Shown one piece after another: positions 39,289-53,240 of a DNA stretch of 64,000 bases (the first letter of the stretch is position 1; every line of letters starts with the position of its first letter). Location: NCBI GenBank assembly GCA_037974665.1, contig CM075782.1:42646851-42710850 (forward strand), in the 5' to 3' direction. Source of the DNA: Ehretia macrophylla (taxonomy: Eukaryota > Streptophyta > Magnoliopsida > Boraginales > Ehretiaceae). Under the pieces are notes generated by a model that saw only the letters and a list, made by a program, of their open reading frames with translations, was not told where the DNA came from and made no database searches. Position numbers and translations under genes: made by a program.

Positions 39289-39510
39289 CTCCAAGAGCTC
39301 TATGACGGGGGCAGCAAGCCTGCTCGGTTGCGCCTATTTTCGGCGCTCTAATGGAATGTTTTCATCAATTTTTGGTCACTTTTATTCTTTTGCACTGTTC
39401 TCCAAGTGCTCTACGACGGGGGCAGCAAGCCTGCTTGGCTGCGCCTATTTTCGGAGCCCTAATCAAATGTTTTCATCAGTTTTGGGTCACTTTTCTTGTT
39501 TTGCATTGTT
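39289..39510 (+). repeat. Partial satellite unit: ~111-bp local duplication
   Basis: CTCCAAGAGCTCTATGACGG at 39289 and CTCCAAGTGCTCTACGACGG at 39400 both begin the same part of the unit, followed by GGGCAGCAAGCCTGCT in each. The first copy stops after TTTTGCACTG and the second runs on as a full unit. This is a junction left by unequal exchange or replication slippage. Confidence 0.75.
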
Positions 39511-42500
39511 TTCCCATCAAGGATCGTACGTTGTAAGCCACAAAAAAAATGAGAACATAATCCATCATATTTCTATTACCGAATCCCATGGCACCTTGGA
39601 CAAGACAACTTCGCCTCACGTAGAGGCTGGGCCCGTAAACCGAGGGCATGGGGCTTGGGACCAGGTCTCCGTCGCTCCGGTGCCCATAACTTTTGATTCG
39701 TAAGTAGTTATGCGGCGCACAGCTTACCGTTGGAAAGCTCTCCGAGAGCTCTACAACGTCAACAGCAAGCCAACTCGGCTGCGCCAATTTTCGGATACCA
39801 AAATTGAACGTTTTCATTAGTTTCAGGTTGCTTTTCTTCTTTTGCACTATTTTTCCGTCCCAAATCGTACGTCGTGAGCCGCGAAAAGATCAACAACGTA
39901 ATCCATCATATTTCTATTACCGAATCCCACGAAAACTTGGACAAGACAACTTCGCCACACGTAGAGGGAGGGCCCGCAAACTGAGGGCGTGGGGCCTGGG
40001 ACTAGGTCTCCGTCGCTCCGGTGCCCATAACTTTTGATCTGTAAGGAGTTACGAGGCGCACAACATACCGTTGGAAAGCTCTCCGAGATCTCTACAACGA
40101 GGGTAGCTAGCCTGCTCGACTGCTCTAGTTTTCGGAGCCCAAAATTGAACGTTTTCATCAGTTTTGTGACACTTTTCTTCATTTGCGCTGTTTTTCCTTC
40201 CCAAATTCTACATCGTGAGCCGCGAAAGGACGACAACGTAATCTATCATATTTCTATTACCAAATCCCACGGCACCTTGGACAAGACAACTTCTCTTCAT
40301 GTGGAGGCTGGGCTCGCAAACTGAGGGCCTGGGGCTTGGGACCAGGTCTCCGTCGCTCCAGTACCCATAACTTTTTATCCATAAGGAGTTACGCGGCGCA
40401 CTGCAAACCGTTGGAAAGCTCTCCGAGAGCTCTACGATGCGGGCAGCAAGCCTGCTTGGCTGCGCTAGTTTTTGGAGCCCAAAATCAAACGTTTTGCATT
40501 AGTTTCAGTTCACATTTCTTCTTTTGCACTGTTTTTCTGCCCCGAATCGTATGTCGTGAGCCGCGAAAGGACGACAACGTAATCTATCATATTTTTGTTA
40601 CCGAATTCGACGGTACGTTGGACAAGGCAACTTCGGCACATGTAGAGGCTGGGCCCGCAAACCGAGGGCATAGGGCTTGAGACAAGGTCTCCGTCTCTTC
40701 GATGCCCATAACTTTTGATCCGAAAGGAGTTACACGGCGTACAACATACCATTGGAAAGCTCTTCTAAAGCTCTACGATTGGGGTAGCAAGCATGTTCAG
40801 TTGTGCTTGTTTTCGAAGACCAGAATTGAATGTTTTCATCAGTTTCTGGTCACTTATCTTCATTTGCGCTGTTTTTTCGTCCAGGATCGTACGTCATGTG
40901 CTGCGAAAAGAGTGACAACGTAATCCAACATATTTCTATTACCGAATCCCATGACACCTTGGACAAGAAAACTTCGCCACATGTAGAGGCTAGGCCTGCA
41001 AACCGAGGGCGTGGGGCTTGTGACCAGGTCTCCATCGCTCCGGTGCCCATAACTTTTATTCCGTAAGCAGTTACGCAGCGCACAGCATACCGTTGGAAAG
41101 CTCTCCGAGAACTCTACAATGGGGGCAGCAAGCCGGCTCAGTTGCGCCTATTTTTGGGGCCCAAAATCAAAAGTTTTCATCAGTTTTGGGTCACTTTTCT
41201 TCTTTTGCACTATTTTTTCGTCCCGGATCATACATCCTGAGCCGCGAAAAAGACGACAACGTAATCCATCTTATTTCTATTACTGAATCCCACGGCACCT
41301 TGGACAAGACAACTTCACCTCAAGTAGAGGTTGTGTCCGCAAATTGGGGGCGTGGGGCTTGGGACCAGGTCTCCGTCGCTCCGGTGCCCATAACTTTTGA
41401 TCCGTAAGGAGTTACGTGGCACATAGCATACCATTGGAAAGCTCTCTGAGAGATCTACGACAGGTGCATGTGCCTACTTTCAGAGCCCAAAATTGAACGT
41501 TTTCATCAGTTTCGGGTCACTTTTCTTCTTTCGCACAATTTTTCCTTCCCGAATTGTACGTCGTGAGCAGTGAAAATGACGACAACGTAATCCATCATAT
41601 TTCTATTACCAAATCAGACGACATCTTGGGCAAGATAACTTCACTTCATGTAAAGGCTGGGCCTGCAAACCAAGGGCGTGGGGCTTGGGACCAGGTCTCT
41701 ATCGTTCCGGTACCCATAACTTTTGACCCGTAAGGAGTTACGCAGCGCATAGCATACCGTTGGAAAGCTTTCTGAGAGCTCTACGACTAGGGCAGTAAGC
41801 CTGCATGGCTGCGCCTGTTTTCGGATCCCAAAATCGAACGATTTCATCAGTTTCGGGTCACTTTTCTTCTTTTGCACTCTTTTTTCGTCCCAGATAATTC
41901 GTCGTGAGCCGCGAAATGGATGACAATGTAATCCATCATATTTCTATTACCGAATCCCACAACACCTTGGACAAGACAACTTCGACTCAAGTAGAGGCTG
42001 GACCCGCAAACCGAGGGAGTAGGCTTGGGACCAGGTCTCCGTCGCTCCGGTGCCCATAACTTTTGATCCGTAAGCAGTTACGCGGTGCACAGCATACCGT
42101 TAGAAAGCTCTCTGAGAGCTCAACTACGGGGGCTACAAGCCTGCTAGGCTCCGCCGGTTTTTTGAGCCCAAAATTGAACATTTTCATCTATTTTATGTCA
42201 CTTTTCTTCTTTTGCACTATTTTTCTATCCTGAATTGTACGTCATGAGCCGCGAAAAGGATGACAACGTAATCCATTATATTTCTATTACCGAATCCCAC
42301 AACACCTTGGACAAGACAACTTCGCCTCTTGTAGATGTTGGGCCCGCAAACCGAGGGTGCAGGGCTTAGGACCAAGTCTCCATTGCTCTAGTGCCCCTAA
42401 CTTTGATCCGTAAGGAGTTACGCGGTGCACAGCATACCGTTGGAAAGCTTTTCGAGAGCTCTACGATGGGTGTAGCAATCCTGCTTGGCTGCACCTATTT

Positions 42501-45500
42501 TCAAAGCCCAAAATCGAACGTTTCTTCAGTTTTGGGTTACTTATCTTCTTTTGCACAATTTTTCCATCCCAAATTGTACGTTTTGAGTTGCGACAAGTAC
42601 GACAACCAAATCCATCATATTTCTATTACCAAATCAAACATTACATTGGGCAAGACAACTTCGCTTCTCGTAAAGGCTGGGCCCGTAAACCGAGGGTATA
42701 GGGCTTGGGACCAGGTCTCCGTCGCTCCGGTGCCCATAACTTTTGATCTGTAAGGAGTTACGCAGTACACAGCATAATATTGAAAAACTCTCTGAGAGCT
42801 CTACGACGTGGGTAGCAAGCCTACTTAGCTGCGCCTATTTTCAAAGACCAAAATCTAATATTTTCATCAGTTTTTGGTCAATTTTCTTCTTTTGTACTGT
42901 TTTTTCGTCTTGTATCGTACGTTGTGAGCTGCGAAAAGAATGACAACGTAATCCATGATATTTCTGTTACTGAATCCCACGACACCTTGGACAAGACAAT
43001 TTTGCCTCATGTAGAGGCTAGGCCCGCAAACCAAGGGCTTGAGGCTTGGGACCAGGTGTCCGTCGCTCCAATGCCCATAACTTTTGATCCGTAAGGAGTT
43101 ACGTGGTGCACAGCATACCGTTGGAAAGCTTTCCAAGAGCTCTACAACAGGGGCAGCAAGCCTGCTTAGCTGCACCTATTTTCGGAGACCAAAATTGAAC
43201 ATTTTCATCAGTTTCAGGTCACTTTTCTTCTTTGGCACTATTTTTTCATCCCGGATCGTACGTCGTGAGCCGCAAAAAGAACAACAATGTAATCCATCAT
43301 ATTTCTGTTACTGAATCCCACAGCACCTTGGACAAGAAAACTTTGACTCACGTAGGAGGCTGGGCCCGCATACTGAGGGCGTGGGGCTTGGGACTAAAGT
43401 CTCCGTGGCTCCGGTGCCCATAACTTTTCATCCGTAAGGAGTTACACGACGCACAACATAACGTTGGAAAGCTCTCCGAGAGCTCTACAACGGGGGTAGC
43501 AAGCCTGCTTGGCTGCTTCAATATTCGGAGCCCAAAATTGAACGTTTTCATTAGTTTTGGGCCACTTTTCTTCTTTTGCACTATTTTTTCGTCCCGGATC
43601 GTACGTCGTGAGCCGTGAAAAGGACGACAACGTAATCCATCATATTTCTATTACCGAATCCCACAGCACCTTGGACAAGACAACTTCGCCTCAAGTAGAG
43701 GCTGGGCCCGCAAACCAAGGGCATAGGACTTGGGACCAGGTCTCCGTCACTCGAGTGCCCATAACTTTTGATTCGTGAGGAGTTACGTGGTGCACAGCAT
43801 ACCGTTGGAAAGCTTTTCGAGAGCTCTACGACGGGGGCAGCAAGCCTAATCAGCTGTGCCTATTTTCGAATCCCAAAATCGAATATTTTCGTCACTTTCA
43901 GGTCACTTTTCTTCTTTTGCACTATTTTTCTGTCCCGAATTGTACGTCATGAGCCGCAAAAAGAATGACAACGTAATACATCATATTTCTATTATCGAAT
44001 CTCACGACACCTTGGACAAGACAACTTCGCCTCATGTAGAGACTTGGCCCGCAAACCTAGGGATTGAGGCTTGGGACCAGGTCTCTGTCGCTCCGGTGCC
44101 CATAACTTTTGATCCGTGAGAAGTCACGAGGTACACGACATACCGTTGGAAAGCTCTACGAGAGTTCTACGATAGGGGCAGCAAGCCTGCTTGGCTGCGC
44201 CTGTTTTCGGATCCCAAAATCGAACATTTTCACCAGTTTCGGGATACTTTTCTTCTTTTACACTATTTTTTCGTCTCGAATCGTATGTCTTGAGCCGCGA
44301 AAAGGATGACAACGCCATCCATCATATTTCCATTACCAAATCCCACAGCACCTTGGAGAAGACAACTTCACCTCAAGTAGAGGCTGAGCCCGCAAACCGA
44401 GGGTGTGGGGCTTAGGTCCAGGTCTCCGTCGCTCTGGTGCCCATAACTTTTGATCCGTAAGGAGTTACGCGGTGCACGGCATACCGTTGAAAAGCTCTCC
44501 GAGAGCATTTTCATCAGTTTTGAGTCACTTTTCTTCTTTAGTACTATTTTTCCGTCCCAGATCGTACGTCGTAAGCAGCAAAAGGAATGACAACGTAATC
44601 TATCATATTTCTATTACCGAATCCCACGGCACCTTGGACATGACAACTTCGCCTCACATAGAGGCTGGGCCCGCAAACAGAGGGCGTGGGGCTTGTGACC
44701 AGGTATCCGTCGCTCCGGTGCCCATAACTTTTGATCTATAAGGAGTGACGCGGCGCACAGCATACCGTTGGAAAGCTCACCGAGAGCGTTACCACAGGGG
44801 CAGCAAGCCTACTCGGCTACGCCTGTTTTAGGAGCCCAAAATCAAATGTTTTCATCAATTTTGGGTCACTTTTCTTCTTTTGCACTATTTTTTCGTCCCG
44901 GATCATACGTCCTGAGCCGCGAAAAGGACGACAACGTAATCCATCTTATTTCTATTACCGAATCCCACAATACCTTGCACAAGGAAACTTCACCTCAAGT
45001 AGAGGCTAGGCCTGCAAACCGAGGGCGTAGGGCTTGGGACCAGGTCTCCGTCGCTCCGGTTCCCATAACTTTTGATCCGTAAGGAGTGGCGCGGTGCACA
45101 ACATACCATTAGAAAGCTCTCTGAGAGTTCTACGACGGGTGCAGCAAGCCTGCTGAGCTGCGCCTATTTTTGGAGCCCAAAATCGAACGTTTTTATTAGT
45201 TTTGGGTCACTTTTCTTCTTTTGCACTATTTTTTCGTCCCGGATCGTATGTCGTGAGCCGCGAAAAAGACAACAACGTAATCTATCTTATTTATATTACC
45301 GAATCCCACAGTACCTTGGACAAGACAACTTCGCCTCAAGTAGAGGCGGAGCCCGCAAACCGAGGGCGTAGGGCTTGGGACCTGGTCTCCGTTGCTACGG
45401 TGCCCAGAACTTTTGATCGTAAGGAGTTACGCAGAGCCTAACGCACCGTCGCACAGTTGGTATGTTCTTCGAGAGCTCTACTACGGGTGCAGTAATCCTA

Positions 45501-45980
45501 CTAGGCTGCGCCTATTTTCGGAGCCCAAAATCAAATGTTTTCATTTGTTTTAGGTCACTTATCTTCTTTTGCACAATTCTTTCGTCCTGAATTGTACGTC
45601 GTGAGTCGCAAAAAGGACGACATCGTAATCCATCATATTTCTATTACCAAATCACACGGCACCTTGGACAAGATAACTTCGCTTCACGTAGAGGCTGTGA
45701 CTACAAACCGAGGGCATGGGGCTTGGGATCAGGTCTCCGTCGCTCTGGTACCCAAAACTTTTAATTCGTAAGGAGTTACGCGGTGCACAACATACTGTTG
45801 GAAAGCTCTCCGAGAGCTCTACGATGTGGGCTGCAAGCCTACTCAGCTACGCCTATTTTCGAAGACCAAAATTGAATATTTTCATCAGTTTCGGGTCAAT
45901 TTTCTTCTTTTGCACTGTTTTTCTGTCTTGTATCGTACGTCATGAGCTGCGAAAAGAATGACAACGTAATCCATCATATT

Positions 45981-46189
45981 TCTATTATTGAATCCCATGA
46001 TACCTTGGACAAGACAATTTCGCCTCACGTAGAGGCTGGCCCCGCAAACCGAGGGCATAGGGCTTGGGACCCCGTGCCCGTCGCTCCGGTTCCTATAACT
46101 TTTGATCCGTAAGGAGTTACGCGGCGCACAGCATACCGTTGGAAAGCTTTTCTAGAGCTCTACAACGGGGGCAGCAAGCCTGCTCAGCT
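45981..46189 (+). repeat. 209-bp satellite block identical to 33383-33591
   Basis: Partner of 33383-33591. It directly follows an A-B pair (A near 45570, B near 45790-45980), as the left copy follows a B unit. Confidence 0.85.
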
Positions 46190-49100
46190 GCGCCTATTTT
46201 CGGAGCCCAAAATTGAACGTTTTCATCAATTTTGGGTCGCTTTTCTTCTTTTGCTCCATTTTTTCGTCCCGGATCGTACGTCGTGAGCCTCGAAAAGGAT
46301 GACAATGTAATCCATCATATTTCTATTACTGAATTCCACGGCACCTTGGACAAGACAAATTCGCCTCAAGTAGAGGCTGGGCCTGCAAACCGAGGGCGTA
46401 GGGCTTGGGACCAGGTCTCTGTCGCTCCGGTGCCCATAACTTTTGATCTGAACGGAGTTACGCGGCGCACAACATACCGTTGGAAAGCTCTCCGAGAGCT
46501 CTACAACTGCTGCAGAAAGCCTGCTAAGCAGCGCCTATTTTCGGAGCCCAAAATCAAACATTTTCATCAGTTTTATGTCACTTTTCTTCTTTTGCACTAT
46601 TTTTCCGTCCCGAATTGTACGTCGTGAGCCGCAAAAAGGACGACAATGTAATCCATCATATTTCTATTACCGAATCCCATGGCACCTTGGACAAGACAAC
46701 TTCGCTTCACTTTGAGGCTGGGCCTGCAAACCGAGGGCGTGGGGCTTGGGACCAGGTCTCCATCACTGCGGTGCCCATAACTTTTGATCCGCAAGGAGTT
46801 ACGCGGTACATAGCATGTTGTTGGAAAGCTCTCAGAGAGCTCTACGACGTGGGTAGCAAGCCTACTCGGCTGCGCCTAATTTCGGAGCCCAAAATTGAAC
46901 CTTTTTATTTGTTTCGGGACACTTTTCTTCCTTTGCACTATTTTTTCGTCCCGGATCGTATGTCGTGAGCCGTGAAAAAGACGACAACAAATTCCATCTT
47001 ATTTCTATTACTGAATCACATGGCACCTTGGACAAGACAACTTCGCCTCAAGTAGAGGATAGGCCAGCAAACCGAGGGCGTAGGGCTTGGGACCAAGTCT
47101 CCGTCGCTCCGGTGCCCATAACTTTTGATCTGTAATAAGTTACGCAGCGCACAGCATACCATAGGAAAGCTCTCCGAGAGCTCTACGACAGGTGCAGCAA
47201 GCCTGCTCGGCAATGCCTATTTTCGCAACCCAAAATTGAAAGTCTTTATTAGTTTCGTGTCACTTTTCTTCTTTTGCACAATTTTTCCGTCCTGAATTGT
47301 ACGTCGTGAGCTGTGAAAAGGATGATAACGTAATCCATCATATTTCCGTTACCAAATCACACTGTACCATGGACAAGACAATTTCGCTTCACGTAGAGGC
47401 TGGGCTTGCAAACCGAGGGTGTGGGCATGAGACCAGGTCTCCGTCACTGCGGTACCCAAAACTTTTGATCTGTATGGAGTTACGCGGCGTACAGCATACC
47501 GTTGGAATGCTCTGCTAGAGCTCTACAATGTGGGCAGTAAGCCCACTCGGTTGCGCCTATTTTCGGAGACCAAAATCGAACGTTTTCATCAGTTTTGGGT
47601 CACTTTTCTTCTTTTGCACTATTTTTCCTTCTCAGATCGTACGTCGTGAGCCGCGAAAAGAACGACAACGTAATCCATCATATTTCTATTATCGAATCCC
47701 ATGGCACCTTGGACAAGACAACTTCGCCTCACTAAGCCGCTGGGCGTGCAAACCGAGGGCGTGGGGCTTAGGACCAGGTGTCCGTCGCTCCGGTGCCCAT
47801 AACTTTTGATTCGTAAGGAGTTACGCGGCGCACAGCATACCGTTGGAAAGCTCTCCGAGAGCTCTACGACAGGGGCAGCAAGCTTGCTTAGCTGCGCCTA
47901 TTTTCGTACCTCAAAATCAAACGTATTCATCAGTTTCGGGTCACTTTTCTTCTTTTGCAATGTTTTTCTGTCCCGAATTGTACGTCGTGAGCCGCAAAAG
48001 GATGACAACGTAATCCATCATATTTCTATTACCGAATCCCACCGCACCTTGGACAAGACAACTTCGCTTCATTTGGAGGCTGGGCTCGCAAATTGAGGGC
48101 CTGGGGCTTGGGACCAAGTCTCTGTCGCTCCGGTGCCTATAACTTTTGATCCGTAAGGAGTTATGCGACGCACAACATACCGTTGGAAAGCTCTCCGAGC
48201 GCTCTACAACGGGGACAACAAGCCTGCTCAGTTGAGCTAGTTTTCGGAGCCCAAAATCAAACATTTTCATTAGTTTTGGGTCACATTTCTTATTTTACAC
48301 TATTTTCTGCCCTGAATCGCACGTCGTGAGCTGCGATAAGAACGACAACGTAATCTATCATATTTCTATTACCGAATCCCATGGCACCTTGGACAAGATA
48401 ACTTCACCTCACGTAGAGGCTAGGCCCGCAAACCGAGGGCGTTGGGCTTGGGACCAGGTCTCCGTGGCTCCCGTGCCAATAACTTTTGACCTGTAAGGAG
48501 TTATGCGGCGCACAGCTTACCGTTGGAAAGATCTCTGAGAGCTCTACGATAGGGGCAACAAGCCTGCTCGGCTGCGTCTATTTTCGTAGCCCAAAATCGA
48601 ACGTTTTCATCTGTTTCGGGTGACTTTTCTTCTTTTGAACTATTTTTCCTTCCCGAATTGTACGTCGTGAGCTGCGAAAAGGACGACAACTTAATCCATC
48701 ATATTTCTATTACCGAATCCCACACCACCTTGGACAAGACAACTTCGCCTCACGTAGAAGCTGGGCCCGCAAACCGAGGGCGTCAGGCTTAAGACAAGGT
48801 CTCCGTCGCTCCGGTGCCCATAACTTATGATCTGTAAGGAGTTAAGCGGCGCACATCATACTGTTGGAAAGCTCTCCGAGAGCTCCACGAAGGGGGCATT
48901 AAGCCTGCTCTGCTGCGCCTATTTTTGGAGCCCAAAATCGAATGTTTTCATCAGTTTCGGGTCACTTTTCTTCTTTTGCACAATTTTTCCGTCCCGAAAT
49001 GTACGTCGTGAGCCTCGAAAAGGACAACAACGTAATCCATCATATTTCTATTACCAAATCACATGGCACCTTGGACAAAACAACATTAGTTCACGTAGAG

Positions 49101-52100
49101 GCTGGGACCGCAAACCGAGGGCGTGGAGCTTAGAACCAGGTCTCCTTCGCTCCGATGCCCATAACTTTTGATCCGTAAGGAGCTACTCGGCGCACAGCAT
49201 ATTGTTGGAAAGCTCTCCGAGAGCTCTATGACGTGGGCAGCATGCCTACTCAGCTGCGCCTATTTTCTTAGACCCAAATCGAACGTTTTCATCAGTTTTG
49301 AGTCAATTTTCTTCTTTTGTACTATTTTTCCGTCCCAGATCGTACGTCTTGAGCCGCGAAAAAAATGACAACGTAATCCATCATATTTCTATTACCGAAT
49401 CCCACAGCACCTTGGACAAGAAAACTTCGCCTCACGTAGAGGCTAGGCCTGCAAACCGAGGGCGTGGGGCTTGGGACTAGGTGTTCGTCGCTCCGGTGCA
49501 CATAATTTTTGATCCGTAAGTAGTTACGTGACGCACAACATACCGTTGGAAAGCTCTCCGAGAGCTCTACGATGAGGGCAGCAAGCCTGCTCAGCTGCGC
49601 CAATTTTTGGAGACCAAAATTGAATGTTTTCTTCAGTTTTAGGTCACTTTTATTCTTTTGCACTTTTTTTCCGTCCCGGATCGTACGTCATGAGCAATGA
49701 AAAGAACGACAACGCAATCCATCATATTTCTATTACCAAATCCCACGGCACCTTGGACAAGACAACCTCGCCTCATGTAGAGGCTGGGCTGCAAACCGAG
49801 GACATGGGGCTTGGGACCCGGTCTCCCTCGCCCCGTGCCCATTACTTTTGATCGGTAAGGAGTTACGCGGCGCACAGCATACCGTTGGAAAGCTCTCCGA
49901 GGGCTCTACGACGGGGGAAGCAAGCTTGCTTGGCTGCGCCTGTTTTTAGTGCCCAAAATCGAACATTTTCATCAGTTTTAGGTCACTTTTCTTCTTTTGC
50001 ACTATTTTTTCATCCCGGATTGTACATCGTAAGCCGCGAAAAGGACGACAACATAATCCATCTTATTTCTATTACTGAATACCATGGCACCTTGGACAAG
50101 ACAACTTCACCTCAAGTAGAGGCTGGGCCCGTAAACCGAGGGCGTAGGGATTGGGACCAAGTCTCCGTCGCTCCGGTGCCCATAACTTTTAATTTGTAAG
50201 GAGTTACACGGCGCACAGCATACCATTGGAAAGCTCTCCGAGAGCTCTAGGACAGGTGCAGCAAGCCTGCTCAACAGCGTCTATTTTCGGAACCCAAAAC
50301 CGAACGTTTTCATCAGTTTCGTGTCACTTTTCTTCTTTTGCACAATTTTTTCGTCCCGAATAGTACATCGTGAGCCGTGAAAAGGACGACAACGTAATCC
50401 ATCATATTTCTGTTACCAAAGCACACGGTACATTGGACAAGATAACTTTGCTTCACGAAGAGGCTGGGCCCGCAAACAGAGGGCGTGGGGCTTGGGACCA
50501 GGTCTCCGTCACTACGGTACCCAAAACTTTTGATCCGTATGGAGTTACGCGGCACACAGCATACTGTTGGAAAGCTCTCTGAGGGCTCTACGACGGGGGC
50601 ATCAAGCCTACTCGGCTGATCCTATTTTCGGAGACCAATATAGAACGATTTCATCAGTTTCGGGTCACTTTTCTTCTTTTGCACTATTTTTTAGTCCCGG
50701 ATCGTATGTCGTGAGCCGCTAAAAGAATGGCAATGTAATCCATTATATTTCTATTAACGAATCCCACGGCACCTTGGACAAGACAACTTCGCCTCACGTA
50801 GCGGTTGGGCCCACAAACTGAGGGCGTGGGGCTTGGGACCAGATGCCCGTCGCTCTGGTGCCCATAACTTTTGATTTGTAAGGAGTTACGGAGCGCATAG
50901 CATATTGTTGGAAAGCTCTCCGAGAGCTTTACGATAGGGGCAGCAAGCCTAGTTGGCTGCGCCTGTTTTCGCTGCCAAAAATCAAACGTTTGCATCAGTT
51001 TCAGATCATTTTTCTTCTTTAGCACAGTTTTTCCGTCCCGAATTGTACGTCGCGAGCCGTGAAAACGACGACAACGTAATCCATCATATTTCTATTACCG
51101 AATCCAATGACACCTTAGACAAGACAAATTCGCCACACGTAGAGGCTGGGCCCGCAAACCAAGGGAGTGGGGCTTGGGACCAGGTCTCCGTCGCTCCGGT
51201 GCCCATAACTTTTGATCTGTAAGGAGTTACGCGGCTCACAGTATACCGTTGAAAAGCTCTTCGTGAGCTCTACGACGTGGGGAGCAATCCTACTCGGATG
51301 TGCCTATTTTCGGAGAACAATATCGAACATTTTCATCAGTTTTAGGATACTTTTCTTCCTTTGCGCTATGTTTCTGTCCCGAATCGTTCGTCGTTAGCCG
51401 CAAAAAAAATGACAACGTAAACCAACATATTTCTATTACCGAATTCCACGGCATCTTGGACAAGACAACTTCGCCCCACGTAGGAGGCTGGCCTCGCAAA
51501 CCGAGGGCATGGGGCTTGAGACTAGGTCTCCATCTCTCTAGTGCCCATAACTTTTGATCCGTAAGGAGTTACGCGGCGTATAGCATAGCGTTAGAAAGCT
51601 CTCCAAGAGCTCTACGACTGGGGCAACAAGCCTGCTCGGCTGTGCCTATTTTCGGAGACCAAAATTAGATATTTTCATCAGTTTTTGGTCACTTTTCTTC
51701 TTTTGCACTATTTTTCAGTCCCGGATCGTACGTCGTGAGCCGCGAAAAAAATGACAACGTAATCCATCATATTTCTATTACCAAATCGCACGGCACCTTG
51801 GAGAAGACAACTTCGTCCCACGTCGGAGGCTGGGCCAACAAACTAAGGGCGTGGGGCTTGTGACCAGGTATCCGTCGCTTTGGTGCCTATAACTTTTGAT
51901 CCGTAAGAAGTTACGCGGAGTACAGCATACGGTTAGAAAGCTCTACGAGAGCTCTACGACTAGGGTAGGAAGCCTGCTCGGCTGCGCTTGTTTTCGGAGC
52001 CCAAATTCAAACATTTTCATCAGTTTTGGGTCACTATTCTTCTATTACGCTATTTTTTCATCCCGGATCGTACGTCGTGAGCAGCGAAAAGCACGATAAC

Positions 52101-52662
52101 GTAATCCATCATGTTTCTATTACCGAATCCCACGACACGGTGGACAAGATAACGTTGCCTCAAGTAGAGCCTGGGCCCACAAACCGAGGGCGTGGGCCTT
52201 GAGACTAGGTTACCATTGCTCCGGTGCCCATAACTTTTGATCCGTAAGGAGTTATGCAGTGTAGAGCATACCGTTGGAAAGCTCTCCGAGAGCTCTACTA
52301 CGGGGGCCGTCAGCTTGCTAGGCTGTGCCTGTTTTCAGAGCCCAAAATAGAATATTTTCATCAGTTTTAGGTAACTTTTCTTCTTTTGCACTATTTTTCT
52401 GTCCCGAATTGTACGTCATGAGCCGCGAAAAGAATGAAAACGTAATCCATCATGTTTCTATTACCGAATCCCACGACAACTTGGACAAGACAACTTCACC
52501 TCTTGTAGAGGCTGGGCCCGCAAACCGAGGGCTTGGGGTTGGGACCAGGTCTCCGTCGCTCCGGTGCCCATAAATTTTGATCCGTAAGGAGTTACGCGGC
52601 GCACAACATACCATTGGAAAGATCTCCGAGAGCTCTACGACAGGTGTAATAAGCCTGTTCGG

Positions 52663-52667
52663 CAACG
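52663..52667. repeat. Target site duplication CAACG, left copy (young element)
   Basis: CAACG precedes the TGTAACGCC LTR start at 52668 and is repeated at 58716-58720 after the GTCACA end. Satellite text resumes in phase. Confidence 0.93.
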
Positions 52668-53240
52668 TGTAACGCCCCGATCCCTCACGAGACCGGAGGC
52701 TCTAATAACCATGCTATTCTCAACCCAATACCAAACCCGGTCACAAAATTATAGGGGAAAAACGGACAGAGTTTCCCCTGTACTATGGACATTCTGAAAA
52801 CCTGTAAACACTCAAACAAATTCCCAACAATACAATACAAGATTTTCTTAATTAAACATCAAAGTTCTAAGGCCATCTGAGCCTTATAGTACACAATAGT
52901 TCCAAAACACTCAAGCATGCGAGAACTTATTATCAACATAGTTTTATAATCATGACATTCTAGGAAATCAATTAAACATAATTGAAAGATCAAATATTTC
53001 TACTTTAAGCCATTCACTCCCAAGCATGCGAAGAAGCTAATAGCAGAAATATAAGTTATTACAAGATATAGGTTCCCAAATCTACACTACAACTAACTAT
53101 CCTTCAACTTCTTACAACAACCAATATAAACAAAGCCCTTAGGCCATAAAATAGATACACAAATACCAAATAGAAACAAGAAGGCACAGCCACTTCAGAA
53201 TAACACACAGCAACTAGGGCAACTCCTCCAACTGCGCCAC

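Larger units (their letters stand above)
28304..52667 (+). repeat. ~341-bp satellite array, main block (about 71 monomers)
   Basis: This block continues the left block in the same phase and orientation after the solo LTR is discounted. Units follow the landmark order given for 15434-24484. Variants of the dyad, of CCTCACGTAGAGG versus CCTCAAGTAGAGG, and of CGTCGTGAG versus CGTCCTGAG mark subtypes. Internal length irregularities include a partial unit near 39289-39399, a deletion near 44508 within a unit, a short deletion near 35598, and a scrambled stretch at about 45415-45470. No unrelated gene or RNA gene was seen in the 24 kb. Confidence 0.95.
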
